A stretch of DNA of 64,000 nucleotides from Lateolabrax maculatus (taxonomy: Eukaryota > Chordata > Actinopteri > Acropomatiformes > Lateolabracidae): assembly GCA_031216445.1 (NCBI GenBank), contig CM062215.1, positions 7,648,001 through 7,712,000 on the forward strand, in the 5' to 3' direction. Below are positions 1 through 14,300 of the stretch, one piece after another. The first letter of the stretch is position 1; each line of letters begins with the position of its first letter. Both the position numbers and the translations under genes were made by a program. The notes under the pieces were generated by a model that searched no databases, had not been told where the DNA came from, and was given only the letters and a program-made list of their open reading frames with translations.

Positions 1-3000
1 GATTACGTATCCTTTAACCCCTGTCCTCCGATAATATTAATAAGGCATCTCACTATGAGATGAGCTCATCATTACGCGCAAAAGCCTCTATATCAGTACT
101 TCTGTCATTATTGGCAATCTCTTGCCATCAATACAGATTTTTGTGGGCTTCCAGGCTGTGGGGCTATAGGTCTGCTCCATTCTTTTCATCAAAATCCATG
201 TGTCTCTGTAAGAGATACTTGACCATAGTGGACAAAAGGGCCATCTTCCTTGTCTGACACAAGGTGCTCTGACACTCCTTTGAAGGATTTGAAAAGGTCT
301 TTGCCAGCATCACCATGGCAACTTCACAACTGTTGTCAGCATCATCTGTTGAACAAGAGAATCCATCTCATCTCCTCAGCTAGTGCTGCTAGTGGATGAC
401 TTGATGTAACCTATGAACACCTCCGCTAGGTCCTTGTTTGAAAGGCTAGCCTGATGGACTGGGATGTGTGACACTCTCTCCAAACCTAGAGGTGCATTGT
501 GTATAGCAGTGGTTTCTCCATTGGCTTGTTAAGCTAAGCACCCAATTTACCAGTCTGCTTTGATGCAAGTATCATGACAGCCAGCCGGTTTCATGGCCGT
601 GACCCTACCAGTGCTTACTATAGGTTTGTTAAGACATTGTTATCATGGAATTATGCTGCTGTCATTTGAGGCTGCTCCGGGTAAGCCCATCAGCTAACAG
701 ACTAATGCAGTGAAATTGTTAAATGTATAGACAGAGCTGTCTCTAATTGCAGCCACTCTTTCTCTTTCACCCCCTCTTTTCAGCAAACAACCCAGTGATA
801 GATGGAGAATACAGGATTCTCTGTACTTTTAACTCCAACACTCCCCCTCTCTCACAAAGACTTTCCTCGTGACAGCTAAGAGAATGAATGCTTTATTATG
901 CATTAGGAAATGTGTTTCGCTCCACGGCAGGCTGATTTCCACCCCATTACGGCCGTATCGTCTTCCTGGGTCTTCTCATCTGATAGGGTTATCATGCCAG
1001 GGTTGTGTGCTGCCAGGCGTGCCTTGGCCAATGATCAGAGGGCTCCTTTTCATAAACATGTGAAAGGTACAGCTCAGGAGAGGAGTAGAGTAGGAGGTGT
1101 AACTCTGTTGTTGCACTTGTCGGGCAGCGGTAGGCAAGCATGCCAACTCAGTGGAGAATTTGACTGTTCTGGTTGTTGTTGGTAAAAACACTCCTGCGAT
1201 GACAATGATTCCATTCTGTTGAACTCCCCTGTAGCCAAATCTCACATTTTGCAGCCCATTGCCAAAATAGAAGAAATACATAATTCACAATCTTGATCAA
1301 GAGTTCAAAAAGTCTTATGATAATTTGTACATATGCTGCGCCAAGCAGAGCCAGATAATCACTTGTGGCTTAATTTTTTTGGCCTATGATTTACTGGGTG
1401 TTTGGGCTGCACAACATTTAAAAAAATGCTCTTTTAGATGATATGTAAATTATAGGTGTCTCTGACTGGCAAACTCTCGGCAATCATCTTGTGCAACGCA
1501 GCTTTTAAAAGGTGTTATTAATTTTAAACACAATGCAGTGGGACTAGTCAGAATGGTTGCTGTCATTGCTCGTGGCAAGAAATAGAGAAGAGATAAGTGC
1601 CTCATATATTTTCGCTGGGTGTAAATTACATGTGAGAGTATCATTCAGTTATTGCTCTTGCGTTTGCACTCTTTCTTATTGATAAGACCTGGAGAACAAC
1701 CAGGCCTTTCAGATTTCTGATCAGGCAGCGGAGTCACCAGACCAGAGGCAGGATAGGGACATAGGTGAAGTGAGGTTTGGGAACAGCCAAACAATGGCCA
1801 CTTACACAAGTTCATTCATTTGGAGCAAAGAAATGGTTTTGCATTTTCTGTTAGTGTGCTTTGCATTGAACGGATGACGATAAGGAATCATTCCTGCTGG
1901 GTTTGCTCCTGCTTTTTCGATCATAAAGCTTGCAGCATCCTGACTCCACTACTCTGCTCTCAGCATTTCTATAGTGTAATATCTAGGGGATTCTTTTTTT
2001 TTGCTCTACACTGTGGGCTTAGAAAATAGTCTCTCTATGCTACATTTGTCATCTCTCAAAATAGGACAGGCTGCTTCATCTCTGTCCAACTGCAGCTGTA
2101 TTCACATTTGGTTGGTAGACATGATGTAGCTTACCAGATATCATTCATTGCCTTTGAGATATGACATGAGAACAACAACAGCAGTAGGAGTGGGAAATGT
2201 TCAGATATGTCAACAGTGTTTTCATTCATACTCATTAGATGTCCAACACGGCCATGGTGCCTGTCACGGTTCAGCTCTTCTCTTTAAATCCAGAATAGTC
2301 AAAATCAATAGTGTTGGTATGTTTCTTTTGTAACTTACTTAACATTTGAGGCTAGTCTCTGCTTTATCTTTTGAATTAATTGCATGTAAACTAAACATGG
2401 AGCAACAGGTTTGGTGGCTGCCAGGCACAATGTGGCATTTAAATGTCTTGTCAGAATACAGAGTTTTAGATGTTTAAACAGTATGGCAAAATTAGATGAC
2501 CCCCCATACAGGTAGACGATCTAAACATGTGATGTTACGTAACCATAAGTTAGTCAAACAAAGGGCATGATGAAGCCATATGGTTATGCTTGCAGATCAA
2601 AATGACACTATAGCTCAACAACCACAGTTTAGGTCTGAGAAGGCACATGTGTAATAACTAATGTCTCACCATTAAAACAGCAGCTGCTGCACATCATTTT
2701 GAACCAAAAGTAAAATCAAGCAGGCTGGAAATCTATTGAGAGAGATTGAGATATCATTCATATTTGGGCCGAACACTCCTTCTTTATACATTTAACATCA
2801 TTCACTGCAGAACATGATGGATAATCAATGCGAGCAGCACTGCATCCCCAGCAGCGCCACAAATTATGTGTCATGGTTGAAGCAGTTTCCTTTAAGCTCT
2901 TTGATACTTGTTGTGCTGTGACCATGGAAACCATGGCATTGGGTGGTGGGGATGAGTGGAGGAGGAGGCTCTAGGAAATTAGCCAGAATACCTACGTTAA

Positions 3001-6000
3001 TGGAGTAAATGCAATCACACCAGTCATGTGATGATGTCACATTGGCTGTGCCTCTGACAGTAGCCTTTTGTTGATGCTTATTTCTCTGCTTTTCCATTTT
3101 TTTCTCTTAAGTGCGGTCTCTGACTGCAGTGGGTTATATTTCTTCCCTCTGCAGTAAAAGACTGTTCATGTCCAGAGCGTTTGTCTCAATTTATGTTTTT
3201 GACTGCTTGTCATTGCACAAATATGACATAACACACGTAGGCAGATTTTAAATAAAGCAGAAAATAGGACTAAAATATTTAAATAACTATTTTTTCATAC
3301 TGCAGAAAATGTATTTTATACATACATACTAGAAAGTGTTATTAGACACATTTGCCAAGGTATCTACTTTGCAAACATAAGGCCTTGAGGTCTTTACATA
3401 GCAGATCAATGCCTGATAAAATAAGATTTTCTTCCCAACATTATTTTGTACCAGTCAGATTTCTTCAATAGTCTTAGAGGTGTGGGATAGTCCGCTGCAT
3501 CCTGGCACTATCATGTTTCGTCAAGTTGCGGTTTTCAAAAAGAAAGTGGTGAAGCAGGAGAAACAATAGAAGCTACTTTCAGGTGTGTGGAGTGTTTCTC
3601 ATTTGTGTCACAGACTCGCCGCAGTCCCCCTGGGGGTGAGGTGCCCTGGTTTCCCTCACTTGGTAAGAACATCTTAATCCGGACTCTACTTCAAAACAGC
3701 ATAAGTGTTTTTTAGGGGCGTGAGATGGCTCAAACCGGTAAATAAAGAAGCGAGGGAACATGGAGAGAAGGGAAGGTGTTAATATTTGAATGGCTAAGAG
3801 AATAAAGGAAGGGAAAAGAACAAGTGATTCAGTCATAGGAGTGAAGACATAAAGGCAGGAGTAAGTGACAGGTCTAGCCAAGCAGGGAACCACTGCAACA
3901 CTTTTAAACCAATTATCGAAGATTGTTATTAAGATTCAGTAGGAGAGTGCCTGCGACCTTGAGTTAATCTGTTACTCCATAGCTGCCGGTCCAGACAGAA
4001 ACCAGACAGTGAAACGTCAACGCTAACAGATACAAAAGACAGCTTTTTTTTAAATTTAGAGATTCTCTGATTTAACTGTAACTTCCTCCCTCTGGGCTTA
4101 TTGTATTTGCATTTTTTGGGATCTTTAGGAAGCTTCAGTGAACATGAACTTTGTGCCCATGGCCACAGCCCCCCTCTCCTCTCTTGTTTTAAAAGATGGG
4201 CTCGGCTGCATTCCTCAGCGTAATCCTCTCGAACTGGGCCACACCCTGGGCAGAGCAAACATGTGAAGGGGAATGCATGCGGCGCAGCGGGAGTTGGTGT
4301 TCCCCCAGGGTCATTCACACAGACACAATGAGGCACTGACTTGGGCTTAACGTGGGGCTGCAGTGGACGCGGCATGCTTTGATGAGCCCCTAGGAGACCC
4401 CTACTGCTACCACTCCTTAAACAGGCCTCCTCGTACGCAGACACATGCACGCACACTCGCTGTCTTCCCAGTGCAAACTATGCCAAATTTCATTTGATCC
4501 ATGTGATTTCACCCCCTACAGCCCACAGCTCCAGTCTAGCTGATGTGAAAAAAGTTCCAAAGATAGGAAGAGACAAGAGGGAGGGAGGAAGGAGTCAGAT
4601 CAGCTCACTGTTAAAGTCTCATGACCCAGGTCCAGTTAGTCAGTCACTCCCATGTAATGAATTTTGAAGAAAAACCACAAAAACATTTAATTGTGTAAAT
4701 GAAAGCATTAAACCACCATTAAACTTAGTATTAGACCAGTGTGACTGACAACTATTTTGTAATAGATGCACTTGAGCCGTGCAGAAAGTTGTGTTTCACA
4801 GCTACATTACCTGTAGTGGGTTTATTTATTTTTTCTAAATCCATCTTGATCTTACTTGATATTACTGTTTTACAACATCTTCCTGTGATTTCACATTTTC
4901 ATATTAGTATCTCCAATTTGTATACATTTATTTTACTTGGGATAAATGTTTACAAAGGTTATTGATGTTACTACAGACGTAGAGTATTGCACCTCGCTGC
5001 TGTTGATCAGAGAAGTTGATCCAGTAGGGTACATGTTGGCTTTTTAATTGGGCCACTGCTCTGACCCACATCTGTGTGTGTGAGTGTCTGTGAGGGTGTG
5101 AGAGAGTCTGCTCTGATCCCCACATTTCACTGTCTCCCTCTGGGTCTAGCTGCAAAACTGGACGAAGCCAACTGTGTAATAGTATTCTTAGAATATTCAG
5201 ACATTACAGGAAGTTAGTAAAATGCAGTACTAATGTAATACTATAATAATTATTTTTTTCCTAAACAAAATAAGTGATATATTTATTGTTTCCTGCTTTA
5301 TTAAGAATGTGTGAAATCACAGTTCATTCACTTGTGAGCGTGGTTGGTACTGCTGGAAACAAGGTGTTTCGAATCATTTTTGGTATCAAATCTTGTCCTC
5401 TAGCAACAGGATATTTTGGTAACTGGTAAAAAGAACAATTTTGCCCTTTAATGTGGGCAGCCAAACTAAAAATAAAACACAGAGACAACTGAGAATAGTT
5501 TGGTATTGGTATATGTGAAGGCAATTTTGTGTTTAATAGCAAGTGAGAATATTCCAGACCTCAGAAAGAGGAAGAAGAGTGGGTTACTTCTTCCATACTA
5601 CTAACAATAATATTAATATCAATGTGTCTCATGCCATTCGAGTCAAAACATTGGTTTAGTTGCAGAATATCATCCCTTTGTTTCCAGGCGTTCAATGTAT
5701 TGATTGGAGACACTACAGCAGTTCTATAGTGCGACTCAGGCCTTACATATCTAGAGCGATCTGCCTGCTCTCTACATCACTCTGCTTATACGCAGCCTTT
5801 GTTATATCATACAATGGAGTTCTAGTTTTGAACTTGAACTACATTGTATCACCTTTATAGAAGAGAAAATGTATGGCACTACTGTTGGTCATGTCAGATT
5901 GAATAGTAGGTGTTCGTCACCCAGTGAGCCGCCTGCAACATGATGGAGAGACTGAGCACTGAAAATCTGCCCATCTGCTGTACCAGTGTCTCACCTGGTC

Positions 6001-6740
6001 TCAATCCACCCACTACCTCTGAGTCATCCTCTTTTTCCATCTCTCTCTGCTGCCCACAGTACTGATGAAGTACTAAATTCTCTGCAGTTTTTTTTTTTTT
6101 TTGTCTTTCTGTAAAAATACGGCAACTTAAATCAGTACTGCAGAATCAATGCCGTCCTCACATTTGGTGATTTCAAAGCCAGCTGGACTAAAACTCCCTT
6201 ACTGCTGCAGTAGTTGTTGCTGTTGTGAACACCTCTGCAGTAAATCTAAAGGCAGATCCGTGGCGAGTCAGGCAGGCGGCTTGCTGTGTGCTTGACCTTT
6301 AGTATTGGTCTCATTAATTATTGATACGTAGTTTCATCATCACTCATCAGAGACAGACTCAGGTTGTCCTCATCTAATTCCTACAGAGAGGTAGCATTTA
6401 AATGTCTGCTCTGTTCAGCTGAATCACGAATTTCATTTAAAAATGTATGTCATTCTTGGAAAATCAATAACTTCTGCCTTGTGTTTGTTTTCCTAGAAAG
6501 GCCAGCGAGGCCTACTGCTAGTCACAGTATGTTCCTTGCATTGCCAGTATACTGAAGCATATGGCGTTTGCTGTGGCCCATATTTAACATAAAAATTAAT
6601 CGTTGCTCAGGAAATGTGTTGACTGCTCCCCCCAGCCTTCTTAATTCTCCTCTGATTATAAAATGGACAAACTTACAAAGACACAGAGCTAAGATGCTCC
6701 ACAGTTCCCACCCAGCCTCCCCCACATACATACACACTCT

Positions 6741-6772
<32 letters not shown>

Positions 6773-6781
6773 CACACACAC
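6741..6781. repeat. (CA)n microsatellite
   Basis: A CA run with two interruptions in the presumed mbnl2 intron. Confidence 0.95.
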
Positions 6782-9700
6782 CTTGGGAGCTACAAACAGT
6801 TAGATAGACAGGCCCAGCTGCCTCCCATGGGCCAGCTTTTATAATGAGACAGAGATCTTCCTAATTGGCTCCATCTAATGAGGCAACAGAATTGCAATCT
6901 TTAGGGGCCCTACACCAGAATGGGTTCCCTCCACTTTTTTGTCTAAATGACTATTGGTCTGTGTCAAACAGGCTGTTGTGAACCAGGCCTAGCATGACAT
7001 CCCAATCCCATGTGAAGATGTGTCAGTGCAGGAAATGTCTAAGCCTATATTTCGGTACGTCAGTATCAAAATAATTCTGTGTCAATAAAGTGAGGAGTGT
7101 TAACTGCACTGGCACTGATTGACATGGGCCTGCCTTCTAAAACGCATGTTAACGTGACAATGGAGTGCCCTGTGTGAACCCATTCCTTCTCCTACAAGTT
7201 CTTGTACTGACTCATATCCTATTCAGGCTTGACAAGTGGCAGTGACGGGCTGCACAGCAGAAGTGGAGCCTGCCATAAGTTCTTGCGAAAGGCTCCCTGT
7301 GCTGTCTGTTGTGCTGCAGATACTGATGAGCTGAGAGTTGAAGCACTTAAAAAGCTTGCGCTTTCTCCCTGTACACTATTTTTAAATTCTACTTTGCACC
7401 CTCACCATACACATCATGAAGAGGCAATCATTTACTTCATTAGATGGAGGATAAGGATTCAATCAGAGTGACAAAATAATGTAGGTGTGCCTCTCTGTGG
7501 TCTTAAATGGCTGATTACCTAAAAACAATATTGCTGTTGCAGTCAGTGCCATGAGATTACAGTAGACAATTTATACAAGGCCGATCTAACTTTCCTCACA
7601 AACACCAGGCTTAATAGGCTACAGTGGAGCTGCTCCAAATTGGGGTAATTTGATAGAGCTTGTCTGGATGAAAGTCTTGGAGTCGGTATAAATGACTCTT
7701 ATATTAGTGAATGAAAGGCTTATAGCTGTCTAGTTAGAGGGAGAGCTGGGTATTGTTTTAAATGTTTTCGTACCAGTACACGCTCTGCTAATTCAGATTT
7801 GTAATGGTTCTTAAATGATGCTTTATTGATGCCTCTTTTGTTCAGCTGCGTTCACTATAAATTCCCACAACACTATAACTTTATTATTAAGGCATAAATC
7901 AAGTTAATTACTACTTGAGTCTTATTTCCATAGTTTTGGGCATCATTCCTATCAGGAATAATAACATTGTACTCACCAAGATCTGGGAACGTGGTGACGT
8001 TGCTGTCAAAACTTTTAAATATCTTTTTATATCCCAAAACAAGCATGGTAGTATGCACTAGTCTAGGAGGGAGAGTTTTTTTTTAATACCCAGTCCAAGA
8101 TAGAGGTATTATTTATATCACACACTTCCCCCTTGCCCCTACCACACAGGGTGGCCATACCATAAAGGTCAATTTTAGGTCATAGCGGCATATCTGTGTG
8201 CTCGTGTGCGTGTTTGGGCCAACAGGGGTGCCATGCAAAGTTCATGGACGAAAGTGAGATGGCCAATTTCACACCCAGCAGATGCCTGCACCAGTGACCC
8301 GCGGCGACAGGTGGAGGACACTAATTGGCAGCGCGCACTGTCACAGAGTAGGGTGAACCCATGGTGGGTGAGGGAGTGAAGGCGGGAGAGGGGGATGGGA
8401 GGGGAAGGAAAGTGGTACCAGTGGGGGGCTATAAATTGACACCACATTTCCCGTTGCAAACCATTAAAACATCCTTGGTAGGAAGAGCATCAGGTTTAAT
8501 GATGGCGTGGCTCAGGCGCACACAGAACTGGTAGCAATGTTGCTTCGGAAAACTACTCGCTAATCCCGATCTGTTTGCGTTTTCCTTGCTTTGACTTGCA
8601 TTGAGTCAGCCACTCACTCTCTTTTTGACTCATTCCCTCCACAGAGCCAAGGCACACCTCAGAGAAAACAGGAAAAAAAGCAGGTTGATGACATACGTGA
8701 AGAGTGAGATCAATATGTTTACCTGCATCCGACGATTTTAAGATAAAACACACGCTGCAGCTCAAAGGCTGTTTGAGTCACTGTACCCTGGTTTATTGAT
8801 CTCATCTCTTTGAACAAAGGCCACTTATTACTTTAACCAAGTATAAGCACTCATTCAGCTTTCTCTACCTCAGTGTTCTCGACCTTAAGAGGACTGTTTT
8901 CATCATCTCCATCTGGGCTTAGAGTCTCCTCAGCCCATGGGATAGAACATCCTCAGAGGCCTCATCATCACAACCAACAAACAACATGTCGATCCAGGCG
9001 ATGCTGCATCTTATTTCCCTTTGGTTGCATATAGCAAAAGGAAATTGCACAAGCCTTTATTTGAAAACTGGAGACATTTGTACATTTGTTGTTTCCAAAG
9101 TTACTTACAGGTTTTTGCAGTATCTAATTTATTTGTGCATGTAAATGTCATAGCTTAGTTTCTATTCTGCAAGAAACCGGCATACTGTGACATGTAAATA
9201 ACTTATTTTTTTACTTGTCTCATGTCTACAGGGATATGAATAACTGAGGCTTTTTTTATTTTATTATATCCCAAATATGATCAAAGACAACATAACACTC
9301 CTAACAGGAATACCAGTGTGCTTCTAAATTCTTACTTGAGTAACTGGGCTCTCCGGTTTCTCTGTAGTTGAATTATAAACTGATGCCTCTCAACTTTTTT
9401 TTGTCAGCAACCAAAGCTTTAATCTCCAAACTGGAGAGTAAGCAGCCATACAACATTTCTGCCCCTATCTGCTGAGTGTGTTAGAAAGAGGCTTTGATGA
9501 ATAGATCTGCTTTCTCCCTTCTATCTCATTATCCTCCTTTATCTGTTTTATGGATTTACACAACTCCTCAACACACTCTGACACGCGGTCGATAGTGTCA
9601 GCAGGGAAAGAAGATGTAGGCTAGCCTTTTTTTATTTTCTTGCATTGTTTGTTTAATTTCTCTCCGTAGTGAGTTTGTGTTATTTTTAGAACGCTGCCGA

Positions 9701-10160
9701 GTAGTGGCAGCTTTGATCGCTAGAGAGTGATTGAAATTGAGGTATCTGTTAACAAATGTAAAATTAGGAAATTAAAATAAGGCCTACTGCTGTTTCCTCT
9801 TGGGGCTGTGGCACAGTTCCTCTCAAACTGGGGCATCAACATCATGTAACCTATTTCTATGAAATCTTTCACTAGTGTGGCTAGTTGAAGTTCCAGTCGG
9901 CTATAGGACTGCTGTCATGTCAATGCAAAGCTGACAAGATCTATCTTCTCAGACCAGGGAAATGACAGCTTGTAGAAAGCAGGCTAATGCCTCAGTCTTT
10001 TAGCTGTGACTCACCTATCAACAGACTGAGAGGTGGCATTGTCATAGCTGAGACAGTTGCTTCACTTGAGTGAGTGAGCACATGCTGGTGTGAGTGTTTA
10101 TGTGTGTACCTGTCAGCTACATGCCTGTGTCCCTGTATGTGTTTATGTGGATGCATGTTT

Positions 10161-10184
10161 GTGTGTGTGTGTGTGTGTGTGTGT
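10161..10184. repeat. (GT)n microsatellite
   Basis: A pure GT run of 12 units, followed by GCGCAG. Confidence 0.95.
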
Positions 10185-11354
10185 GCGCAGATTAGAGGAG
10201 CTCTGGAGGGTGGGTTTCATGTCTCAGCAGGTCACAGATGATCAGATTAACTGAAGCAGGGCTCCAGCCTCCAGCTGGATTAGCGGCGGGGACCTGGACT
10301 CTGCAGGTGCCTCACAACGCTGCCACTGCAGCCACACTTTGACCATCATCCTGCCAAAAAACAGTTACGACGATGATACACGCACATCCAGCATGGGTAG
10401 TTACCACAGCCATCACCTGGAATATGATAACCTTAATTTGTGGCTGGTACTTTGAAATTGCCTGTGGCTTTTGTCTACTACGTAACTACATGAAAGCTAA
10501 TTTGTTGAAATCCTTCAACCGCTGTGACGGATGAACAAAAACATGTTTCATAACCTGCACAAAGAATATATATCACAGCTCTTAAAGGGATATGGTCTAT
10601 GCTCTGCTGACAATATAGGCACACTATATCTTAATGAAGACTGGCTTTTTAGAGTGCCCTCTCAATTGATTACTGTGGACTTTTTAATGTTTTTTGATTA
10701 AGGCTATTGCAAAGAAGAATACGTCTCCTAACATCATGCATCATCATAGCAATCAGCCATGTATTCAGCACCAATGCTGACATCATGGCCTTGGTGTACC
10801 ATTTCCAAATAGTACAGTTCAAATGATCACTTTGAATATAGACAAACAGCTTTCACAGAATCGCCTGAGCTGCAGTCCGTGCTAACTGATCACTAGCTGC
10901 AGTGCCAGTGCTGCAAAGTGACAACACTAACATGTGATTTTGAGCTCATGCACGGCACTCTATAACTATTCCGAAAGGACGCCACATTGATTTACAAGGA
11001 AACAATGTGAGCAGAGGGAAAGAATGAAATGTTCAAATGTGTCAGTTAAAACCAGATAAATGGACGCATTCAGATGCTTAAAATACTTGGGATGAGGGCA
11101 CATGATCAGCACAGGCAGCCTTTATTACACATCTCACATGGTGGTGGGTGTGTTTACTGTTGGAGGCAAACATTTTTTCTTATATCACCTTTATCCCACT
11201 CTCCCCCTGTCTGGGTGTATCTCTTCCAAGCGCTCCTCCCCTCTCTCTCCTTGGGTAATCTCGGGTTTGTCAGCAGCAGAACTACTCCTCCATCTGTGGG
11301 ATTACAGCTTGTGAAACAAAGGCACTTAATTACTGCTGAGGCAACACAGTCTTA

Positions 11355-11398
11355 TGTGTGTGTGTGTCTCTGTGTGTGTCTCTGTGTGTGTGTGTGTT
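11355..11398. repeat. Interrupted (GT)n microsatellite
   Basis: GT runs broken by two TCTC-type interruptions. Confidence 0.93.
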
Positions 11399-14300
11399 AG
11401 ATGTCAAAACAAAAAAGAAAGCAGACTATTGTTTCCAAATTACCTGGTCTCTGTCTTTTCCACTAAGTGTGTTTTCTTGTCACTGATCACTAATACTGTG
11501 GCCAAATACACCTGATCACACCATAATCAGAGCTGAAAAAGATTTAGGAGCTCGGGTACCTTTGCAGTTTTACATTTAAATGACTTGTTCTTACCCACTG
11601 TTCGCCATTGATTCATGTTCTCCATTACCAGCCCAAATGTAAGCAAAAAGCCTTTGGCCATCATTTCATAATGGATTTTCAGTGTTTCCTGGTGTCCTGG
11701 AGCCTCACTGCTTCAAACTGATCCATTAGTCCAAACGGATCCATTAGAGCCCAAAAACAAAACAGGATCCTTAAGAGGGAGCATTCTGTGAGTTCGATGA
11801 TGAAGGGAAGCCCTGTCCATGTGCATCCAGCGCCTCGCTTCTCTACCGGGTGCTAGGATCACTGGGTCCGCTTTTTTTGCCGCCTTGTGAGCACTGTAGC
11901 GCCTGTCCTGTTGGTGTCTTATAGCTGGGGGCTTTCACTGAAGTGGTTTTCTTGTGAACTGTTATAAACAGCTGTTGGTGCCCCTGGAAAAGAGACTCTT
12001 TTGGCGCAAACTGAGAAAAGAGAGAAAGAAAGACAGACATTATGAACACGAAGAACAACTGTTCTTTTCATTGATTCCCGAGAGGGACGCAAAATATGCT
12101 GCAAATTTGGGGTTCAAACTAAATATTAAGATTGATCGAAGACTGACAAAGCAAGAGAGAGGGGACGAGGTCGAAAAAGGAAAAGCCAACTGTTCGCATT
12201 TGAATTGCGGAGGTGAGGCATAGCTAAACCAAGAAATGCTCTTATCTGGATATTTATTGCCACAAATACGAATATCTGTAAACAAAACACCCAGCCAAAG
12301 GGTGAGCAACAATGCAAATGACATAGCATAAATGGCAGGATGTAAACGCCACGCTGTGAGGACAAACCACTGAGGGAAGACAGAAAGAAAAGAGATACGA
12401 GGGAACATTGAGAGACAAGGAGAAGGAGCGAGCGCCTGGCTGCAACCCCCACCCCCCTTCGCTGGTCAGCGGGGATACAACAGGTTCTTCGGCTATGCTC
12501 TAAGGGGATTACACATATCACAGGCTTCATGTCAGAAAAATTAGTGTCAGTTTCTCACAGCGGCCCGCCTCCTCTCGCGCTGAGAAGGACAATCGGATAA
12601 ACGGGGGGGGGACTTTATTATAGTTTCTCTGTAGGAAACAGCCATCCAGAAATATACTGTACCAGCCAAATCGCTATAAACAAGACCTGACCAGTTCCCT
12701 ATGTGGGTCTGTGTCTTTGGGGAATATACAGTTTGTGGTGTTTTTTTTCAGTATCCTGCTTCACTCTGATTTCACGGTCCATTTTTCTGACCTTTGGGGT
12801 GCCTCCACAGCCTTGATGGTGCATTCAGCCATCACAAGTACCTAGCCTTGTGCTGACTCTACATCTTTTAAGCTTTTTTCACCATAATCTTCCTCCCTGA
12901 TTGTTTTTTCCTGGATCGCAGACTGCCAATACATCCAGTCACACTGCCATTGATCAAGCCACTGAGTGCTGTGCTAGCGTCAGAAAAGACATCATGAAGA
13001 CTCAGATATGTAAAGCCTGCCGAGCTCCTCTGTGCTGCTGGAGAAAAGGGGGCTTAATGGAGAAACGCATGCACACACACATATTCAAGATTCCCAAGAT
13101 TCGTTAGTATGTAATTCATCGATATTGTTTCTCGGTTTGAAGTGTTGATGTGGGAAAGAAAAGCAATGGCTCATTTCGAGTGTATCCATCTTGGATCAAC
13201 ACCAGGGCCTTAGATTCCCTATTAAGGCCGATTGGGACCACAGGAATGTAATCTAAAGGCGCGATTCCAGTGGCCTTTAACGAGGACATTTACAGCTCCT
13301 CTGTCGGCTGCAGTCTATAGGCAGCCACTCTCTGTCTCCAGCAGGCCCGAGGATAGAGCGCCCATTGAGGGCAAAATGCAAATGTTACAGTGGTGAACGG
13401 AGAGGCCCACAACTGAAGCGCTATTCTGCCGAGGGGGTGGAAGACTGGCCCTCTGTGTCTGTGCCACCCACAGACACACAACAGTCATCACTCTGACCAT
13501 TCAGTCGGAGGCTGATGAAGGAGGTGGGGGGTCGGGGAAAGAGTTTCTGCCACCGATGAAGATGGCAGCGTAAAACCCAGGCAGGGGATGCTAATGCCAG
13601 TTATACATGGACCATTTGGGCCTGTGTTCCCGGTAAATGTGGGATATTCTGGTGGGCCAATTATGTTTCTAAGACTCAGGGCCAGTTCCATGAGGTGTTT
13701 TAGTTTAATAATTGCTCTTGCTATAATTGCAGTAGTATTTATCATAGGAATTGCAGGTAAAAGGCTTTTGATTTTACCTTCTGTCAGATTTTTTCTTGCT
13801 TTAAGGGAAATATGATATATAAATATAAATATGTATCAGCCCTGAACCAGGAATTCACAGGATCACAAGAGATATTCTTTGTCCGTCTGTGTCTGGACAA
13901 CATTATGTACATCATTATTCATTCTTAAAATGTCGTATGCTGACAGTGGAAAGACATCCAGACATCGAAAGCAGACATTGAAAATATTATTAGAGGCGAA
14001 CAAAAGCGCAAGGAAGTGGGTCACATGCAGTTCAAAATGTATATGGTCAGAAGTGTTTTTCTGTCTGCTTTGACCTGCTTCTGTGTATCTGTGGGCCATA
14101 GTTGGAGTGTTGCAGTATGAGAGTTATGTTGTGTTTGGGCAGGAGAAATGTTGTACCCTCCTCAGCACTCTGTCACTGTGTTTGGGTGAAAAGGGTTTTT
14201 TGTGTTTCGTGTTCTCATGCCAGTGTGTCTACTGTGGTAAAAGTTTGCCTTGTTTTTTTCTCTCCCTCTCTCCCTTTGCGTAAGGTTTGTCAACTGAACA

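Noticed and set aside
3929..4456. Minus-strand frame of 175 codons
   Set aside because: No domain or similarity is visible, codon use looks random, and it lies in a presumed intron.
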